From: Roseinatronobacter monicus
GTDB taxonomy: Bacteria; Pseudomonadota; Alphaproteobacteria; Rhodobacterales; Rhodobacteraceae
DNA length: 64,000 bases
Assembly: GCF_006716865.1 (NCBI RefSeq)
Contig: NZ_VFPT01000001.1
Location: 2,599,001 to 2,663,000, forward strand
Direction: 5' to 3'
The first letter of the stretch is position 1, and the number at the start of each line of letters is the position of its first letter. Made by a program: the position numbers and the translations under genes. The notes under the pieces were generated by a model that was not told the origin of the DNA, made no database searches, and saw only the letters and a program-made list of their open reading frames with translations. Of the stretch, positions 63,137 to 64,000 are shown one piece after another.

Positions 63137-64000
63137 ATGGCTGAGCATTCCGATCATATCGCAGGAACAGACCCCGAAACGCGGGGCCATGCCTGTATTC
63201 AGTCCTATCTGGACACGCTCGACAAATCGCCCGGCGTCTACCGGATGCTGAACGAGAAATCCGAAGTGCTCTATGTCGGCAAGGCACGGAACCTGCGGGC
63301 GCGGGTGTCGAATTATGCCCGCCCTTCGGGCCATTCGGCGCGGATCGCGCGGATGATCTCGGAAACGGCCAGCATGATGTTCCTGACCACGCGCACGGAA
63401 ACCGAAGCGCTCCTGCTGGAGCAGAACCTGATCAAGCAGCTCAAGCCGCGCTACAATGTGCTGCTGCGCGACGATAAAAGCTTTCCCTACATCCTGCTGC
63501 CGAAAGATCACGCCTTTCCGCAGTTGCGCAAGCATCGGGGGCGGCGGGCGACCAAGGGCAGTTATTTCGGCCCTTTTGCCAGCGCGGGGGCGGTGAACCG
63601 CACGCTGAACCAGTTGCAGCGGGTGTTCTTGCTGCGCAACTGCACGGATTCCGTGTTCAACAGCCGCACGCGCCCGTGCCTTCTGTATCAGATCAAGCGC
63701 TGTTCTGCGCCTTGCGTGGGGTATATTTCCGAGGGCGATTATGCCGGGCTGGTGGCCGATGCCGAACGCTTCCTGTCGGGCAAAAGCACGAAGATACAGG
63801 GGCAACTGGCGGAAGAGATGGCAAAAGCCTCGGAGGCGATGGAGTTCGAGCGCGCTGCCGCCCTGCGTGACCGCATCCGCGCGCTGACCAATGTGCAGCA
63901 ATCACAAGGGATCAACCCCAAGACCGTGACCGAGGCCGATGTCATCGCCGTGCATCTGGAAAAGGGGCAGGCCTGCGTGCAGGTGTTTTTCATCCGCGCC
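63137..64000 (+). CDS. uvrC: Excinuclease ABC subunit C, 3' partial
   Basis: First 288 codons; the gene runs off the right edge. UvrC makes the two cuts around damaged DNA in nucleotide excision repair. The N-terminal GIY-YIG nuclease domain shows SPGVYRM and [14 protein letters not shown] (residues ~31-60), followed by [28 protein letters not shown], the [15 protein letters not shown] cysteine-rich part and a UVR motif ([20 protein letters not shown]). Start ATG 63137 with AAGG upstream. Confidence 0.95.
   Translation, partial: MAEHSDHIAGTDPETRGHACIQSYLDTLDKSPGVYRMLNEKSEVLYVGKARNLRARVSNYARPSGHSARIARMISETASMMFLTTRTETEALLLEQNLIKQLKPRYNVLLRDDKSFPYILLPKDHAFPQLRKHRGRRATKGSYFGPFASAGAVNRTLNQLQRVFLLRNCTDSVFNSRTRPCLLYQIKRCSAPCVGYISEGDYAGLVADAERFLSGKSTKIQGQLAEEMAKASEAMEFERAAALRDRIRALTNVQQSQGINPKTVTEADVIAVHLEKGQACVQVFFIRA

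Noticed and set aside
62981..63901. 306-codon minus-strand open frame at the right end
   Set aside because: It is antisense to uvrC, whose plus-strand frame is open to the edge and shows GIY-YIG motifs.
1..64000. CRISPR arrays, tRNA or rRNA genes
   Set aside because: No regular repeat-spacer pattern, cloverleaf or rRNA-like sequence was seen on either strand.

Overview
The window is 64 kb of GC-rich DNA from the chromosome (or a chromid) of an alphaproteobacterium. It is most likely a member of the Rhodobacterales/roseobacter group. The evidence is the density of TRAP and ABC importers, a complete beta-hydroxyaspartate cycle cluster, a dgcA-dgcN pair, and a dispersed intergenic repeat of the type seen in that order. 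The species cannot be fixed from the sequence alone. No rRNA, tRNA or CRISPR array was found.

Layout. 1-12 kb holds two TRAP transporters. The first is cut by the window edge and followed by a LacI regulator. The second is followed by an SDR and preceded by a divergent IclR gene with a thiolase, an acyl-CoA ligase and a double DUF296 protein. 12-15 kb holds a Sel1-repeat protein, a B12-binding-type sensor and a LysR regulator. 14.9-15.9 kb is an IS1595-family element that sits in the shared upstream region of lysR and the next operon. 16-25.8 kb is one long co-directional operon: a polyamine-type ABC importer, aminotransferase, BKACE, GNAT, acetylpolyamine-deacetylase-like protein, DgcA and DgcN. 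This looks like an N-acyl amine or D-glutamate salvage pathway.

25.9-42 kb holds a ModE-like regulator, a PfkB sugar kinase, a ribose-type ABC importer and, divergent from it, an unusual cytosolic regulator that fuses a winged helix to an ABC solute-binding domain. Downstream of that regulator lie an SDR, a creatinase-like M24 protein, a TPP-dependent 2-oxoacid/acetoin dehydrogenase (E1 alpha, E1 beta), an E2 split over two genes, and an aldehyde dehydrogenase. 41.9-47.3 kb is the beta-hydroxyaspartate cycle (bhcDCBA, with bhcR divergent), which turns two glyoxylate into oxaloacetate.

47.4-57.65 kb is a nest of mobile elements (IS630, ISL3, IS1634, IS1182). Three of them cut one ApeA-like HEPN abortive-infection gene into four pieces. 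The IS1634 transposase is itself split by a 2.4-kb serine-recombinase element, and removing that element restores the transposase frame exactly. 58-64 kb is ordinary chromosomal sequence: a membrane-anchored cytochrome c, LysR, an S49 peptidase, a small zinc-ribbon protein, a Ca2+/Na+ antiporter, a pteridine-reductase-like SDR, and the 5' part of uvrC.

The strongest candidates for new biology are the winged-helix/solute-binding fusion regulator with its repeated TGAACA sites, the recombinase element that targets the catalytic-glutamate codon of a transposase, and the combined acetylation/racemisation/deacetylation operon.
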